64,000 nucleotides of DNA from Desulfovibrio sp. JC022 (GTDB taxonomy: Bacteria > Desulfobacterota > Desulfovibrionia > Desulfovibrionales > Desulfovibrionaceae). The notes below the pieces were generated by a model that was not told the DNA's origin, did not search any database, and was given only the letters and a program-made list of their open reading frames with translations. Positions 34,461 through 42,185 of this stretch are shown here, piece after piece. The stretch spans positions 161,880 through 225,879 of the forward strand of contig NZ_VOPZ01000008.1 of assembly GCF_010470665.1 (NCBI RefSeq), given 5' to 3'. Within the stretch, counting starts at the first letter, position 1. Each line of letters begins with the position of its first letter. The translations under genes and the position numbers were made by a program.

Positions 34461-34493
34461 AAAAAAAGCCCTTCCGGCAGAACCGAAAGGGCT
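34461..34493 (-). terminator. Terminator, probably the original one of the glycosyltransferase gene
   Basis: AGCCCTTCCGG (34467-34477) pairs with CCGAAAGGGCT (34483-34493) with one mismatch. The A-run at 34461-34467 gives a T-run on the minus strand. It lies directly beyond the duplicated glycosyltransferase 3' end. Confidence 0.8.
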
Positions 34494-34519
34494 AAATTGC
34501 ACCATCACAGGGACAGATT

Positions 34520-34590
34520 TAAAATCTCAATCTAGGATCACGGGGCCATTTGCCGTTGAAACCGTAACAAAAATAAACGGTAAATTCCGA
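34520..34590 (-). pseudogene. Duplicated 3' end of the glycosyltransferase 39 gene
   Basis: 34520-34586 matches 38000-38066 at 64 of 67 positions. It still reads as the protein's last 22 residues (ending NGKWPRDPRLRF and a stop) but has no upstream coding region; the radical SAM stop is 12 bases away. The stretch 34255-34601 otherwise holds only the terminator and no gene. Confidence 0.85.
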
Positions 34591-34601
34591 CTCCAATGTT
34601 G

Positions 34602-35738
34602 CTAGATGAATCGCTTGATAATCGAATCAATTATTTCATCCATGTTTTCGACGGTGGCCCCCATACCTGCGCAAGTTTGCTCAGCATGGAACCTTTTAAC
34701 TTTGTCACTGAGATCAGCCACCGTAGAAAGAGAGTGTGTTCTTCGACCAATACAAAAAACAAGCTGATCTTCAGGCGAGAGGCTCAAAAACTTTCGTATA
34801 GGTTCCGTCATTTTATCTTTGTCATGGGGAAGAGTCCCGTCTACCTCGGAAAACAGGTTAAGAACATGGTCGCTACGGATCGTACTTGTAATCCCCTCCA
34901 GAGAATCCAAAAAAAGCAGGAGTTCTTTGGCAGTATCAACTTCTCCCATCTTCTGAAAAGATCCTTCTTTATTCTGCTTAGCCAGAGGCGTGGAATCCGG
35001 CAAAGCCAGTGTGCGCATCCGTATGAAGTCTGGATTTATCCGGTTCATGCAGTCTGCTGTTTCCAGAGCATTTTCACGAGACAACTCCTTCCCCCCAAGC
35101 CCCGGCATGAAATACTCGGAAAGCTCCACCCCTGCACGCTTGACTTTTTGCCCCGCTTCTATCTGCCTCGCTTTATCCACTCCCTTTTTTACGGCTTTCA
35201 GCACTGCATCCGAACCAGACTCCATGCCGATATGGATACGGTTCAATCCTGCATCGGAGATCCGTTGCATATCTTCGTCGCTGATTTTGGCTATGGATTG
35301 GGAACGGGCATAAGAAGTAATACGATCCACATTTGGAAAACATTTTCGAACATGTTCTAATATCTGAATAAGATCATCAGGCGGCATGATCAAACTGTTG
35401 CCGTCCTGCAAAAAAATGGATCGCATCATACCGTTGTTGACAAAATTCATCGCTGCATGGGCGACATGTTGATCAAACTCTGCGAACATTCCATAGGTTA
35501 TGCGCTGTCCGCTCTTTTGTGCTTCCTCGATAAGATCCACTGCCCGGCGCATAGTGTCGATGTCTTGCAGCACGTGCTCGACGGGCCGCACGGAAAACTT
35601 AGTCCCTTTGTAAAGTCCGCAAAATGTGCACTGATTCCAAGGGCAATTGCGCGTCAACCTGAGCAACATGCTTCCAGCCTCACTGGGAGGACGGATTGGC
35701 CCTTGCTCCACCCCTGTGTATTGTTCAATGGAACGCAT
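34602..35738 (-). CDS. Radical SAM protein with CX4CX2C cluster motif, AOR partner
   Basis: A 378-residue radical S-adenosylmethionine enzyme. The cluster motif is NCPWNQCTFCG, with cysteines at residues 32, 37 and 40. That makes CX4CX2C, one residue longer than the canonical CX3CX2C. Radical SAM barrel landmarks follow (IFLQDGNSL, GLNRIHIGMESGSD). It starts 3 bases after the aldehyde:ferredoxin oxidoreductase gene, so the two are co-translated. Radical SAM genes often accompany such oxidoreductases. A role in maturing the tungsten/molybdenum enzyme or processing its substrate is inferred. Confidence 0.85.
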   Translation of the reverse strand: MRSIEQYTGVEQGPIRPPSEAGSMLLRLTRNCPWNQCTFCGLYKGTKFSVRPVEHVLQDIDTMRRAVDLIEEAQKSGQRITYGMFAEFDQHVAHAAMNFVNNGMMRSIFLQDGNSLIMPPDDLIQILEHVRKCFPNVDRITSYARSQSIAKISDEDMQRISDAGLNRIHIGMESGSDAVLKAVKKGVDKARQIEAGQKVKRAGVELSEYFMPGLGGKELSRENALETADCMNRINPDFIRMRTLALPDSTPLAKQNKEGSFQKMGEVDTAKELLLFLDSLEGITSTIRSDHVLNLFSEVDGTLPHDKDKMTEPIRKFLSLSPEDQLVFCIGRRTHSLSTVADLSDKVKRFHAEQTCAGMGATVENMDEIIDSIIKRFI

Positions 35739-35740
35739 TA

Positions 35741-37438
35741 TCAGCTCCCGCCTTCGAAAGATAAGAAGGCATCTTCCAGTTCATTTTTACTGTAGGGAAC
35801 GACATCGTACATGGGTGAAAGAGGCTCGTCATAAAACATGTCCGGCAGCACATTGTCTTCTTTTTTCAAACCCGCCCGCCTGTTGAAATCAAGCTCCGCC
35901 TTCATAATTCGATGTCCGAGTTGAGCCCAATCACTAGAATTAAAGGATCTTCCTGTGATAGCAGAAATTGCTTTGTACATGTTTTCCTGACCGCCAGATT
36001 GCGCGAACATGCAAATACCCGTGGCATCCACCGCAGCCATGTTGACCTGAGATGATTCGGACATATTCATGAGCATTTTCGTGGCCCCGCGTGCTCCACC
36101 CACAAAACCGGCAGTATGGTCACCTCCCTGTGGCGAAGTTGCGTAGGTCACTCCCATGCCCGGCATGGCGCGGGGGTCATAGCCCGCAATAGATTGCCCT
36201 TTGATACTAGGCACGCGAGGATGATTGAAATGAGCTCCGACAGCTTCCGGGCCGTGTCCGACAAGGTCTCCCATGCTGGTCCCCTCAGCAACTTCTTCCA
36301 CAAGAGCAATCGCTCCGGCTCCATCACCAAACTCAAGATGTCCAGCATCCATAGCAACCGCAATGGCTGTCCCGGTATTCATGGTGTCCAACCCTATGTC
36401 GTCGCAAAGGAAATCAAGCTTTGCCACTACATCAAGGTCATCCACGCCGATCATAGCACCCATGGCCCACATGGTTTCATATTCCAAACCAGAAGTAATC
36501 GCGTTGCCAACAGCATCTACATAGACATTGGAGCAGTTGATGATGCATTTGCTGCATCCCTTATGAGTGGTCTGCCCTCCGCGTTTTCGGATAATCCGGG
36601 CCATACTGTCACCGTTAATCGCGTCTGCTCCTTCAAAACTGCCCTGCCGTGCATTTCGAGTCGGCAATGCTCCGCCGGCATTGGTGCTGGCAAGAATGGA
36701 AGCGGTTCCGAACTGCGGCAAGACCTGACTTGCCCATCCATCACTTTGTATTCCACGGACAAAATTTCTGGCTGTTTCATTCATAAGCGCAGCATCGCTT
36801 ACTTCCATCATCGACTTGCCTTGCCGGGAAACAATCAAACTCTTCAGCCCCTTTGAAGCCATAACTGCTCCAAGCCCCCCCCGAGCCGCAGCCCGGCTTG
36901 GATTGCCATTGGGGTCTGTTACCTGAATGGAAGCTGAATGAAGGCTGCGTTCTGCAGCCGGCCCGGCGCATGCAATGGATATTTGATCTCCATGCTGCTT
37001 GATGAGCGCTTGGGTAAGGGCATAGTTATGCATTCCTGCATGCTGCCCGGCATCGACAAGGCTGACAGAACCTTTTTCGTCGATAACTATGTGATGTAAG
37101 CCGCTATCTTCGGGCTGGCCTTCAACGATAATTCCGCGAATTCCGTGCCGAGCCAAAGCCAGAGCCATAGTTCCGCCGACATTGGATTCCTTGATGCCTC
37201 CGGTCAACGGGCTTTTGGCTCCGATGGATAATCTGCCCGTATTAACCAAAGGAGTACCGCTTAGCAGTCCCGGGGCAAATATAAGTATATTTTCCTTGCC
37301 AAAAGGATCACAGTCAGCAGGAACCAAGTCATTTATCATGATTGAAGTCAGCCCCCGGCCGCCCAGCATGGCATACTGTTTCGGAACGGGTCTTTCTTCG
37401 ATCACAGCTGTAGTCATATTTATGTGAATGAATTTCAT
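35741..37438 (-). CDS. Aldehyde:ferredoxin oxidoreductase-family enzyme
   Basis: Tungsten- or molybdenum-pterin enzyme of 565 residues that oxidises aldehydes or related substrates with ferredoxin as acceptor. The N-terminal pterin-binding domain reads GGRGLTSIMIND, TGRLSIGAKSPLTGG and ESNVGG. The Fe4S4 cysteines are C295, C298, C302 (CSKCIINC) and C476 in DATGIC, matching the pattern of Pyrococcus AOR. ATG 37438 is chosen over a TTG at 37450 because TTGGAGG lies just before it. At 565 residues it is short for the family. An ArsR-type operator precedes it. Confidence 0.9.
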   Translation of the reverse strand: MKFIHINMTTAVIEERPVPKQYAMLGGRGLTSIMINDLVPADCDPFGKENILIFAPGLLSGTPLVNTGRLSIGAKSPLTGGIKESNVGGTMALALARHGIRGIIVEGQPEDSGLHHIVIDEKGSVSLVDAGQHAGMHNYALTQALIKQHGDQISIACAGPAAERSLHSASIQVTDPNGNPSRAAARGGLGAVMASKGLKSLIVSRQGKSMMEVSDAALMNETARNFVRGIQSDGWASQVLPQFGTASILASTNAGGALPTRNARQGSFEGADAINGDSMARIIRKRGGQTTHKGCSKCIINCSNVYVDAVGNAITSGLEYETMWAMGAMIGVDDLDVVAKLDFLCDDIGLDTMNTGTAIAVAMDAGHLEFGDGAGAIALVEEVAEGTSMGDLVGHGPEAVGAHFNHPRVPSIKGQSIAGYDPRAMPGMGVTYATSPQGGDHTAGFVGGARGATKMLMNMSESSQVNMAAVDATGICMFAQSGGQENMYKAISAITGRSFNSSDWAQLGHRIMKAELDFNRRAGLKKEDNVLPDMFYDEPLSPMYDVVPYSKNELEDAFLSFEGGS

Positions 37439-37461
37439 TATGTCCTCCAATTAAATAATCA

Positions 37462-37483
37462 AATATCGCGAATAAACGATATT
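37462..37483. promoter_or_regulatory. ArsR operator upstream of the AOR operon
   Basis: AATATCG-N8-CGATATT, a perfect 7-bp inverted repeat 24 bases before the AOR start. It is near-identical to the site before the arsR gene. Confidence 0.75.
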
Positions 37484-37516
37484 CTTTGGTGTGACAGAGT
37501 GCCACGACTCCGCCAA

Positions 37517-37828
37517 CTACAGTTCTGAGCTAATAAACCCAGCCAACTGCTGAATACCTTCCTCGTTTCGCTGATAATACGTCCACTGTCCGATTCGCTT
37601 ACAATTAAGCAATCCGGCCTTTTTCAGAATTGCAAGATAGCTGGAGGTAGTAGACTGTGTGATATTCGCCTTTTTCTTGATCAGGGAAACACAAACATAA
37701 CCCTTTCCCTGCTCTTCTTCAGGCAGGTGTTCCATTTTTTCAAAATGAATCTCAGGCTCTTTCAACCATTTAAGTATGTTAAGACGCATAGGGTTAGCTA
37801 GCGCTCTAAAAGTGTCGTCAATGTTCAT
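37517..37828 (-). CDS. ArsR-family transcriptional regulator
   Basis: A 103-residue winged-helix repressor: TFRALANPMRLNILKWL at the start, the recognition helix region ITQSTTSSYLAILKKAGLL, and the wing KRIGQWTYYQRN. No CVC metal motif of classical ArsR is present; the sole central Cys pattern is YVCVSLI, so the signal could be redox or a small molecule. ATG 37828 follows an operator. It lies upstream of the AOR operon on the same strand, and matching sites before both argue for autoregulation and AOR control. Confidence 0.88.
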   Translation of the reverse strand: MNIDDTFRALANPMRLNILKWLKEPEIHFEKMEHLPEEEQGKGYVCVSLIKKKANITQSTTSSYLAILKKAGLLNCKRIGQWTYYQRNEEGIQQLAGFISSEL

Positions 37829-37837
37829 AGATATCAC

Positions 37838-37859
37838 AATATCGCGTTTTATCGATATG
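37838..37859. promoter_or_regulatory. ArsR operator upstream of arsR
   Basis: AATATCG-N8-CGATATG, the same arrangement as at 37462-37483, 9 bases before the arsR start codon. Confidence 0.75.
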
Positions 37860-37889
37860 TCAAGACAGCACTTTCGCTTGAAAATAGTT

Positions 37890-37939
37890 TGGGTTGATGT
37901 CGCGTGAAAGCTATATACGCTCTCCGCAACATCAACCCA
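37890..37939 (-). terminator. Hairpin after the glycosyltransferase gene
   Basis: TGGGTTGATGT (37890-37900) pairs with ACATCAACCCA (37929-37939). On the minus strand it is followed by AAACTATTTTC. It lies 60 bases beyond the stop and differs entirely from the terminator behind the duplicated 3' end. Confidence 0.55.
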
Positions 37940-37998
37940 GATTAAACTTACTCACACAGAAACACCCTAGAATGCAGACATCTGGCTGCAAATAAATA

Positions 37999-39591
37999 CT
38001 AAAATCTCAATCTAGGATCACGGGGCCATTTGCCGTTGTAACCGTAGCAAAGATAAACGGTAAATTTACGAGCCGGTTTTCCCCGAAAAGTAGTCTGGAT
38101 ATGGATGGGCGAGCTGACCCGCTCGAACATCTCCTTCATCTCTTCGTTTGTATTGCTGTGAAATTTTTTGATCACATATACGCAATCCCAGCCGATCTTA
38201 TCTTCAGGACCGGGCCAGAGGTCATACTGATTCATGCGACGATCAATCCATGCGCAGTAAGTGCGCGGCTGGCCCGGTACATAGAAAGCCAGAGCAGCAG
38301 TCATGTCATACTCGTCACTCATGACGAAGACCTTAGAAGGATCTTTAAACTGGGTCTTTTCCAGCTCCACCACCTGCTGGCCGAGGTCGGTCCAGCCTTT
38401 AAGGCGATGGGTGGGGTTGAGGTGGTCCGGCAGGGGTACCAGATTCTGGAAGTGAAGAACCACAAAAATCACAAGACTCAAGGTCATCCACAGGGAGCGA
38501 AAACGTCCTCTGCGGCCCCAGAAGCTCTCAAATGCAAACCCGGCAATCATTACGCCGCTGACATAAGAGATCACCGCCCAGTTGCCGAGTACCTTGGCGT
38601 GAAAACTCCAGACAAAAAAGAAAATCCAGACCGGCAGAAAAAAAACAGAAAGCAAAGCACTCTGCCTGTGATTCAGATTCATCAGGTTACGCCCTTTGCC
38701 TTTAAGAACAAAAAACAAAGCAGCAAATCCGCCGATAAACATGAATACCAGCCACCATGGAGTAGCCATACCGACCTGTTCGCCGAAAAACGGCAGAAAA
38801 CGGTCAAAACGCAGCAAGTGCGAAGCCTTATTCCCGGAAGCTCCGATCAGGTGCAGCACATGCTTATAGCCAACAAAACTATTTTGCATGTTCCAGATCA
38901 AGGTCGGCAGGAAGCCAAGGAAAAGTCCTCCGCCCAGAGAAAGAAACAGCTTGCGCCAGAAACCGCGTGGCAGCCTTTCCCGACGCATAAGCAGCAGCCC
39001 GTACATAACCGAAAGCCCGGCAAAACCGAGCATGGTGTACTTAGCCAGAATGCCGACTCCGAAAAAAAGACTAATCAGAACAAAAGGCTTGGTCTGTGAT
39101 TCATTGGAATCACGCTCCAATCCCGGAGGATGCGGAATAGAAGCCTTGTACAAAGCGAAAAGAGCGCAACTCCAGCAGAGAATAAATGGATTATCCGTGG
39201 TCATCAGGATTCCAAGAGCCAGATAAACAGGCATGGAATTATAGATGATCAGGGTCCAAATTGCCGCGATGGGTCTTTTCCACATCCGGGCGACGCCCCA
39301 GAAAAGCACAATCTGGGTTAAAAATGAACCGACCACCGAGCCGAAGCGTACCCCGAATTCAGTATTACCGAAAACGGAAGTCCACAGCCCGATAATCCAG
39401 GCAATGAGCGGCCCCTTGGAGTAATAAGTGAGCTGCATGTGCCGGGTCCAATCCCAATACTGGGATTCATCCTGCACAAGGTTGAGCTGTCCGGTTCCCA
39501 GAAACCAGAGACGGGCAAAAGTACTTATGAAAATTATGGCTACAGCCCAGATTACGGGCTTGCTTTTAAACGAATCATTTAACGATGACAC
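37999..39591 (-). CDS. Glycosyltransferase family 39 (ArnT/PMT-like) membrane protein
   Basis: A 530-residue integral membrane transferase that moves a sugar from a polyprenyl-phosphate carrier to an envelope acceptor. The first loop has the family acidic motif (NLVQDESQYWDW) and YYSKGPLIAWIIG, about ten hydrophobic helices follow, and a soluble C-terminal domain starts near residue 395. The start is GTG 39591 with AAGGAGG 9 bases upstream. Its last 22 codons are duplicated at 34520-34590. The sugar is unknown; a YdjC/GT2 pair at 62-63.8 kb could be functionally related. Confidence 0.88.
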   Translation of the reverse strand: MSSLNDSFKSKPVIWAVAIIFISTFARLWFLGTGQLNLVQDESQYWDWTRHMQLTYYSKGPLIAWIIGLWTSVFGNTEFGVRFGSVVGSFLTQIVLFWGVARMWKRPIAAIWTLIIYNSMPVYLALGILMTTDNPFILCWSCALFALYKASIPHPPGLERDSNESQTKPFVLISLFFGVGILAKYTMLGFAGLSVMYGLLLMRRERLPRGFWRKLFLSLGGGLFLGFLPTLIWNMQNSFVGYKHVLHLIGASGNKASHLLRFDRFLPFFGEQVGMATPWWLVFMFIGGFAALFFVLKGKGRNLMNLNHRQSALLSVFFLPVWIFFFVWSFHAKVLGNWAVISYVSGVMIAGFAFESFWGRRGRFRSLWMTLSLVIFVVLHFQNLVPLPDHLNPTHRLKGWTDLGQQVVELEKTQFKDPSKVFVMSDEYDMTAALAFYVPGQPRTYCAWIDRRMNQYDLWPGPEDKIGWDCVYVIKKFHSNTNEEMKEMFERVSSPIHIQTTFRGKPARKFTVYLCYGYNGKWPRDPRLRF

Positions 39592-39672
39592 TTAATGTGA
39601 CCTCCTTGCGAGGAAACTTCTTATCCGAGGCTGCATGAGAAGACAACAGCCCGTTTTACGGCAGATACGCCC

Positions 39673-39700
39673 AAAAACAAAGCCCCCGTTAGCAGGGGGC
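39673..39700 (-). terminator. Terminator after fliN
   Basis: GCCCCC (39682-39687) pairs with GGGGGC (39695-39700), then CTTTGTTTTTGG on the minus strand. Confidence 0.75.
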
Positions 39701-39744
39701 GGAAAATTCAGGAAAATCTTTTCACGGATTCCGGCTGTTCCCAG

Positions 39745-40014
39745 TTACAGGCCCAGCTTTTTGATCCTGTCTTCAGGCTTGATAATCTCAGTGACCCTGA
39801 ACCCAAAATTTTCATTGATTACAACTAATTCACCGCGCGCAACCAACCGACCTTCCACATACATGTCCAGCGGTTCCCCGGCCAGCTTATGCAGCTCGAT
39901 AACGGTACCCTGACCGAACTGGATAATTTCATTGACCAGAAGTTTGGTCCGCCCCATCTCAACCTTAACTTCAAGGGGGATGTCCAGAATACGTTTCAGA
40001 CTTTGCTCAGCCAT
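39745..40014 (-). CDS. fliN: Flagellar motor switch protein FliN
   Basis: Switch-complex component at the base of the flagellum. The 89-residue protein is the minimal SpoA domain: RILDIPLEVKVEMGRTKL, then ELHKLAGEPLDMYVEGRLVARGEVV-type core and NENFGFRVTEI at the end. Some FliN proteins carry an N-terminal extension; this one does not. No other flagellar genes are adjacent, but a FlgM-like gene lies at 61.7 kb. Confidence 0.9.
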   Translation of the reverse strand: MAEQSLKRILDIPLEVKVEMGRTKLLVNEIIQFGQGTVIELHKLAGEPLDMYVEGRLVARGELVVINENFGFRVTEIIKPEDRIKKLGL

Positions 40015-40112
40015 TTATATAAACTCCACTAAAAATCTTAATTAACTGGGGGCAGGATACAGCAAAAATCCGCAAACAACCAGCAAAAGCCCGGCTCTTT
40101 AATTTCAGGACC

Positions 40113-40748
40113 TTACTTGACCCGCTCCACTATAGGTCCGCCATCCTTTTGTGGTTGCAAAGCCAGAATACCGTCCGCGCTTTCAGAAAACAGATCCAGC
40201 GGATGATGACTGATAACCAGCACCTGAAAACCCAGCCGCTCGGCAATGGTCCTGATCAGCTCCATAAATCCGGGCACAAGGTCAGGACGGAGCCAGCAGT
40301 CCTGCTCATCCAGCACCAGAAAAGGTCGATGCGCTTCAGGATTTAGCCTCGACAAAGCGATGAGCCGCAACCCCACGGACAAAATATTACACACCGAACC
40401 GCCCTGCCCGACCATAATATCTTCTTCGCCGCCCTGATTCATAATCTGGAAATCGACCTGCAATTTCTTATCGCGGATAGATGCAACGGCCTTAACTTCG
40501 CGATCCTGTCCCAGAATTTCACGGATGGCATGAGTCAGATTGGTCTCCAGTTCGCTCAGCAGTTCGCCAAACAGAGCCGTAGAAAGCTCTTCCAGCCGCT
40601 CAGCCGCACCCGGTGCCAGCTCTAAAAAGTCATCGATTTTACGCCCGTCTTCACGCAAGGATAGCCAATCGTCCAAACGTGACGAAGCCTTAGCGCTTAA
40701 ACGGTCAGCTCTACGTTCTAGAGATTCAAGAGTAGGAATATCTGTCAT
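40113..40748 (-). CDS. C-terminal half of a split Rad50/SbcC-like ATPase
   Basis: A 211-residue protein that looks like the C-terminal lobe of an SMC/Rad50 ABC ATPase without its N-terminal lobe. It starts with helices (residues 1-75), then beta strands (EVKAVASIRDKKLQVDFQI) and a signature-like GQGGSVCNILSVGLRLIAL near residue 115. Walker B FLVLDEQDCWL follows, and the switch histidine is in LVISHH near the end. No Walker A is present. It lies at the end of an operon whose first gene encodes a matching N-terminal lobe. ATG 40748 uses GGAGG from the repeat element. Confidence 0.82.
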   Translation of the reverse strand: MTDIPTLESLERRADRLSAKASSRLDDWLSLREDGRKIDDFLELAPGAAERLEELSTALFGELLSELETNLTHAIREILGQDREVKAVASIRDKKLQVDFQIMNQGGEEDIMVGQGGSVCNILSVGLRLIALSRLNPEAHRPFLVLDEQDCWLRPDLVPGFMELIRTIAERLGFQVLVISHHPLDLFSESADGILALQPQKDGGPIVERVK

Positions 40749-40752
40749 GAAT

Positions 40753-40830
40753 GCCTCCGGCGGCTCTCCGAGGGCCAAAGAAACTTTTTGGAAAAAGTTT
40801 CTCTGGACTCTCCAAAAACTTTTAGTAGGG
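40753..40830. repeat. Dispersed intergenic element, copy 2b
   Basis: Edge GCCTCCGGCGGC (40753-40764), then AGAAACTTTTT-GG with its complement (40779-40802) as a perfect 11-bp stem, then the CTCCAAAAACTTTTAGTAGGG flank. Its minus-strand edge gives the ribosome binding site for the Rad50 C-half gene. Confidence 0.8.
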
Positions 40831-40871
40831 CTTCGCCGTTTTTATTTGCACAATTTTCCATTACCAAAGAG

Positions 40872-40938
40872 ATTAAAACTATCAAAAGGTTTTGGGATTC
40901 TTAAACCCTTTTGCAAAAGGGTTTAAGCCGCCGGAGGC
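40872..40938. repeat. Dispersed intergenic element, copy 2a
   Basis: Near-copy of 17529-17583 with the perfect 28-bp palindrome at 40900-40927, then the GCCGCCGGAGGC edge (40927-40938), 4 bases from the stop codon of the coiled-coil gene. Elements 2a and 2b together fill the gap between two genes. Confidence 0.85.
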
Positions 40939-40942
40939 ATTC

Positions 40943-41245
40943 TTACCCCTGCTCTAGATTATCCAAGCCCTCTTTAATCGACATGATGTGCGCACGGTAT
41001 TCGGTGACCAGCCGTGCGTTTTCGGACTTTTTTTCTTCCAGCAGCTTGGCAAGCTCCTGCGGGTCGCTAGTTCCGTACTGCGCTTTGGCTTCTTCTTCGA
41101 GAGAGGCAAGCTGGCTGGTGGTACTGGCTAATTCCTGCTCAGTACGGATTTTCTTATCATGCAACCATTTATGTTGCTCTTTGAGTAGATTCAATTCCTG
41201 CTCAAGACCGTTAGCGGGCTGATTTGCACCGTTATTCATTGCCAT
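40943..41245 (-). CDS. Small coiled-coil protein of the split Rad50 operon
   Basis: A 100-residue protein, almost wholly helical with heptad-like Leu spacing (LEQELNLLKEQHKWLHDKK and ASTTSQLASLEEEAKAQ). No family is recognised. It starts at ATG 41245 after GGAGGTTACCG and overlaps the Mre11-like gene by 14 bases. By size and place it could bridge the two ATPase halves or supply a descending coiled-coil strand; this is inference only. Confidence 0.7.
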   Translation of the reverse strand: MAMNNGANQPANGLEQELNLLKEQHKWLHDKKIRTEQELASTTSQLASLEEEAKAQYGTSDPQELAKLLEEKKSENARLVTEYRAHIMSIKEGLDNLEQG

Positions 41246-42185
41246 CGGTAACCTCCGTATACAATTCCCAGATGAGCGTGCTTTCCGGCTCTTCCGGGTC
41301 AATATTATCTGTTAAAAACTGCTTCAAGCCCTCGCCCTCATGGGTCCTTTTCCATGCCAGCCGCTCAAGGCCCTGTAAAAATTTTGATTCCGCTGCTTCC
41401 GCATCTTCAGCTTCAGGTAAAAATTCCTGATTCGGGAATACCTCATAAAAATAGCGGTGTGGGATTTCCCATTTTTCAAGATCCTCGCACTCCGGGGTCC
41501 AGATTGCTCCCTGCGGTTTACGCTCAAGGGCCAACCGGGAAAAAACCAGCCGGGTGATGTTACCGGGGTTGGCCCACGTGGTCATGCCTTTGGTGATCGA
41601 TTCACGCGGGCGATGGATATGCCCGTTGATAATCCAATCTATGCCCGATTTTTCTTTAATGGCATGCTGTTTTTTCTCGCACTCAGGAAAAGAAATATTG
41701 TGATGGGTCACCCAGACCACTTTAATATATTTGCCATCTTCGCGCTCAAATTCCTTGGGAATGGGAGTGGAATCAGGAGAAGCACCGACCAGCACCAGCC
41801 CTTGCGGAGTTTGCAGCTCAAAGGCCGGACCCTGCTCACTCACCATCCGGATTACACCTGCGGCATCAAGTACTGCCATGGAAACATCCGGGGTGAATCG
41901 GGCCTGATATTTATCATGATTACCCACCAGCACGAACGGTTTGTACTGCGCGAACAACCCGATCATATCCACCAGCAGGGAATTGCCGTTATCACGCGGC
42001 CAATGAAAGAGGTCACCAAGAATAAGCGGGACCATATCCAGCTCTTCCGCACGCTTGAAACAGGCTTCAAGCTTATCCAGCACATCTGCCGCAAAATCAC
42101 CCAGCCGCTGCCCCGGAGGAGTGGAGGCAATATGCGGGTCCCCGATCAGGAAAAGCCCTTTAGCTTCAACTTTTTCAAGACTCAT
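41232..42185 (-). CDS. Mre11/SbcD-like metallophosphoesterase
   Basis: A 317-residue predicted nuclease subunit. Calcineurin-type metal motifs appear in order: GDPHI (near residue 18), GDLFHWPRD (near 57), GNHDKY (near 88), then VTHHN (near 158) and NGHIHRP (near 190). These are the five blocks of Mre11/SbcD. A C-terminal extension (residues 230-317) may contact the ATPase, as the capping region does in SbcD. It overlaps the start of the ATPase N-half gene by 11 bases, supporting a joint complex. Confidence 0.85.
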   Translation of the reverse strand: MSLEKVEAKGLFLIGDPHIASTPPGQRLGDFAADVLDKLEACFKRAEELDMVPLILGDLFHWPRDNGNSLLVDMIGLFAQYKPFVLVGNHDKYQARFTPDVSMAVLDAAGVIRMVSEQGPAFELQTPQGLVLVGASPDSTPIPKEFEREDGKYIKVVWVTHHNISFPECEKKQHAIKEKSGIDWIINGHIHRPRESITKGMTTWANPGNITRLVFSRLALERKPQGAIWTPECEDLEKWEIPHRYFYEVFPNQEFLPEAEDAEAAESKFLQGLERLAWKRTHEGEGLKQFLTDNIDPEEPESTLIWELYTEVTDGNE

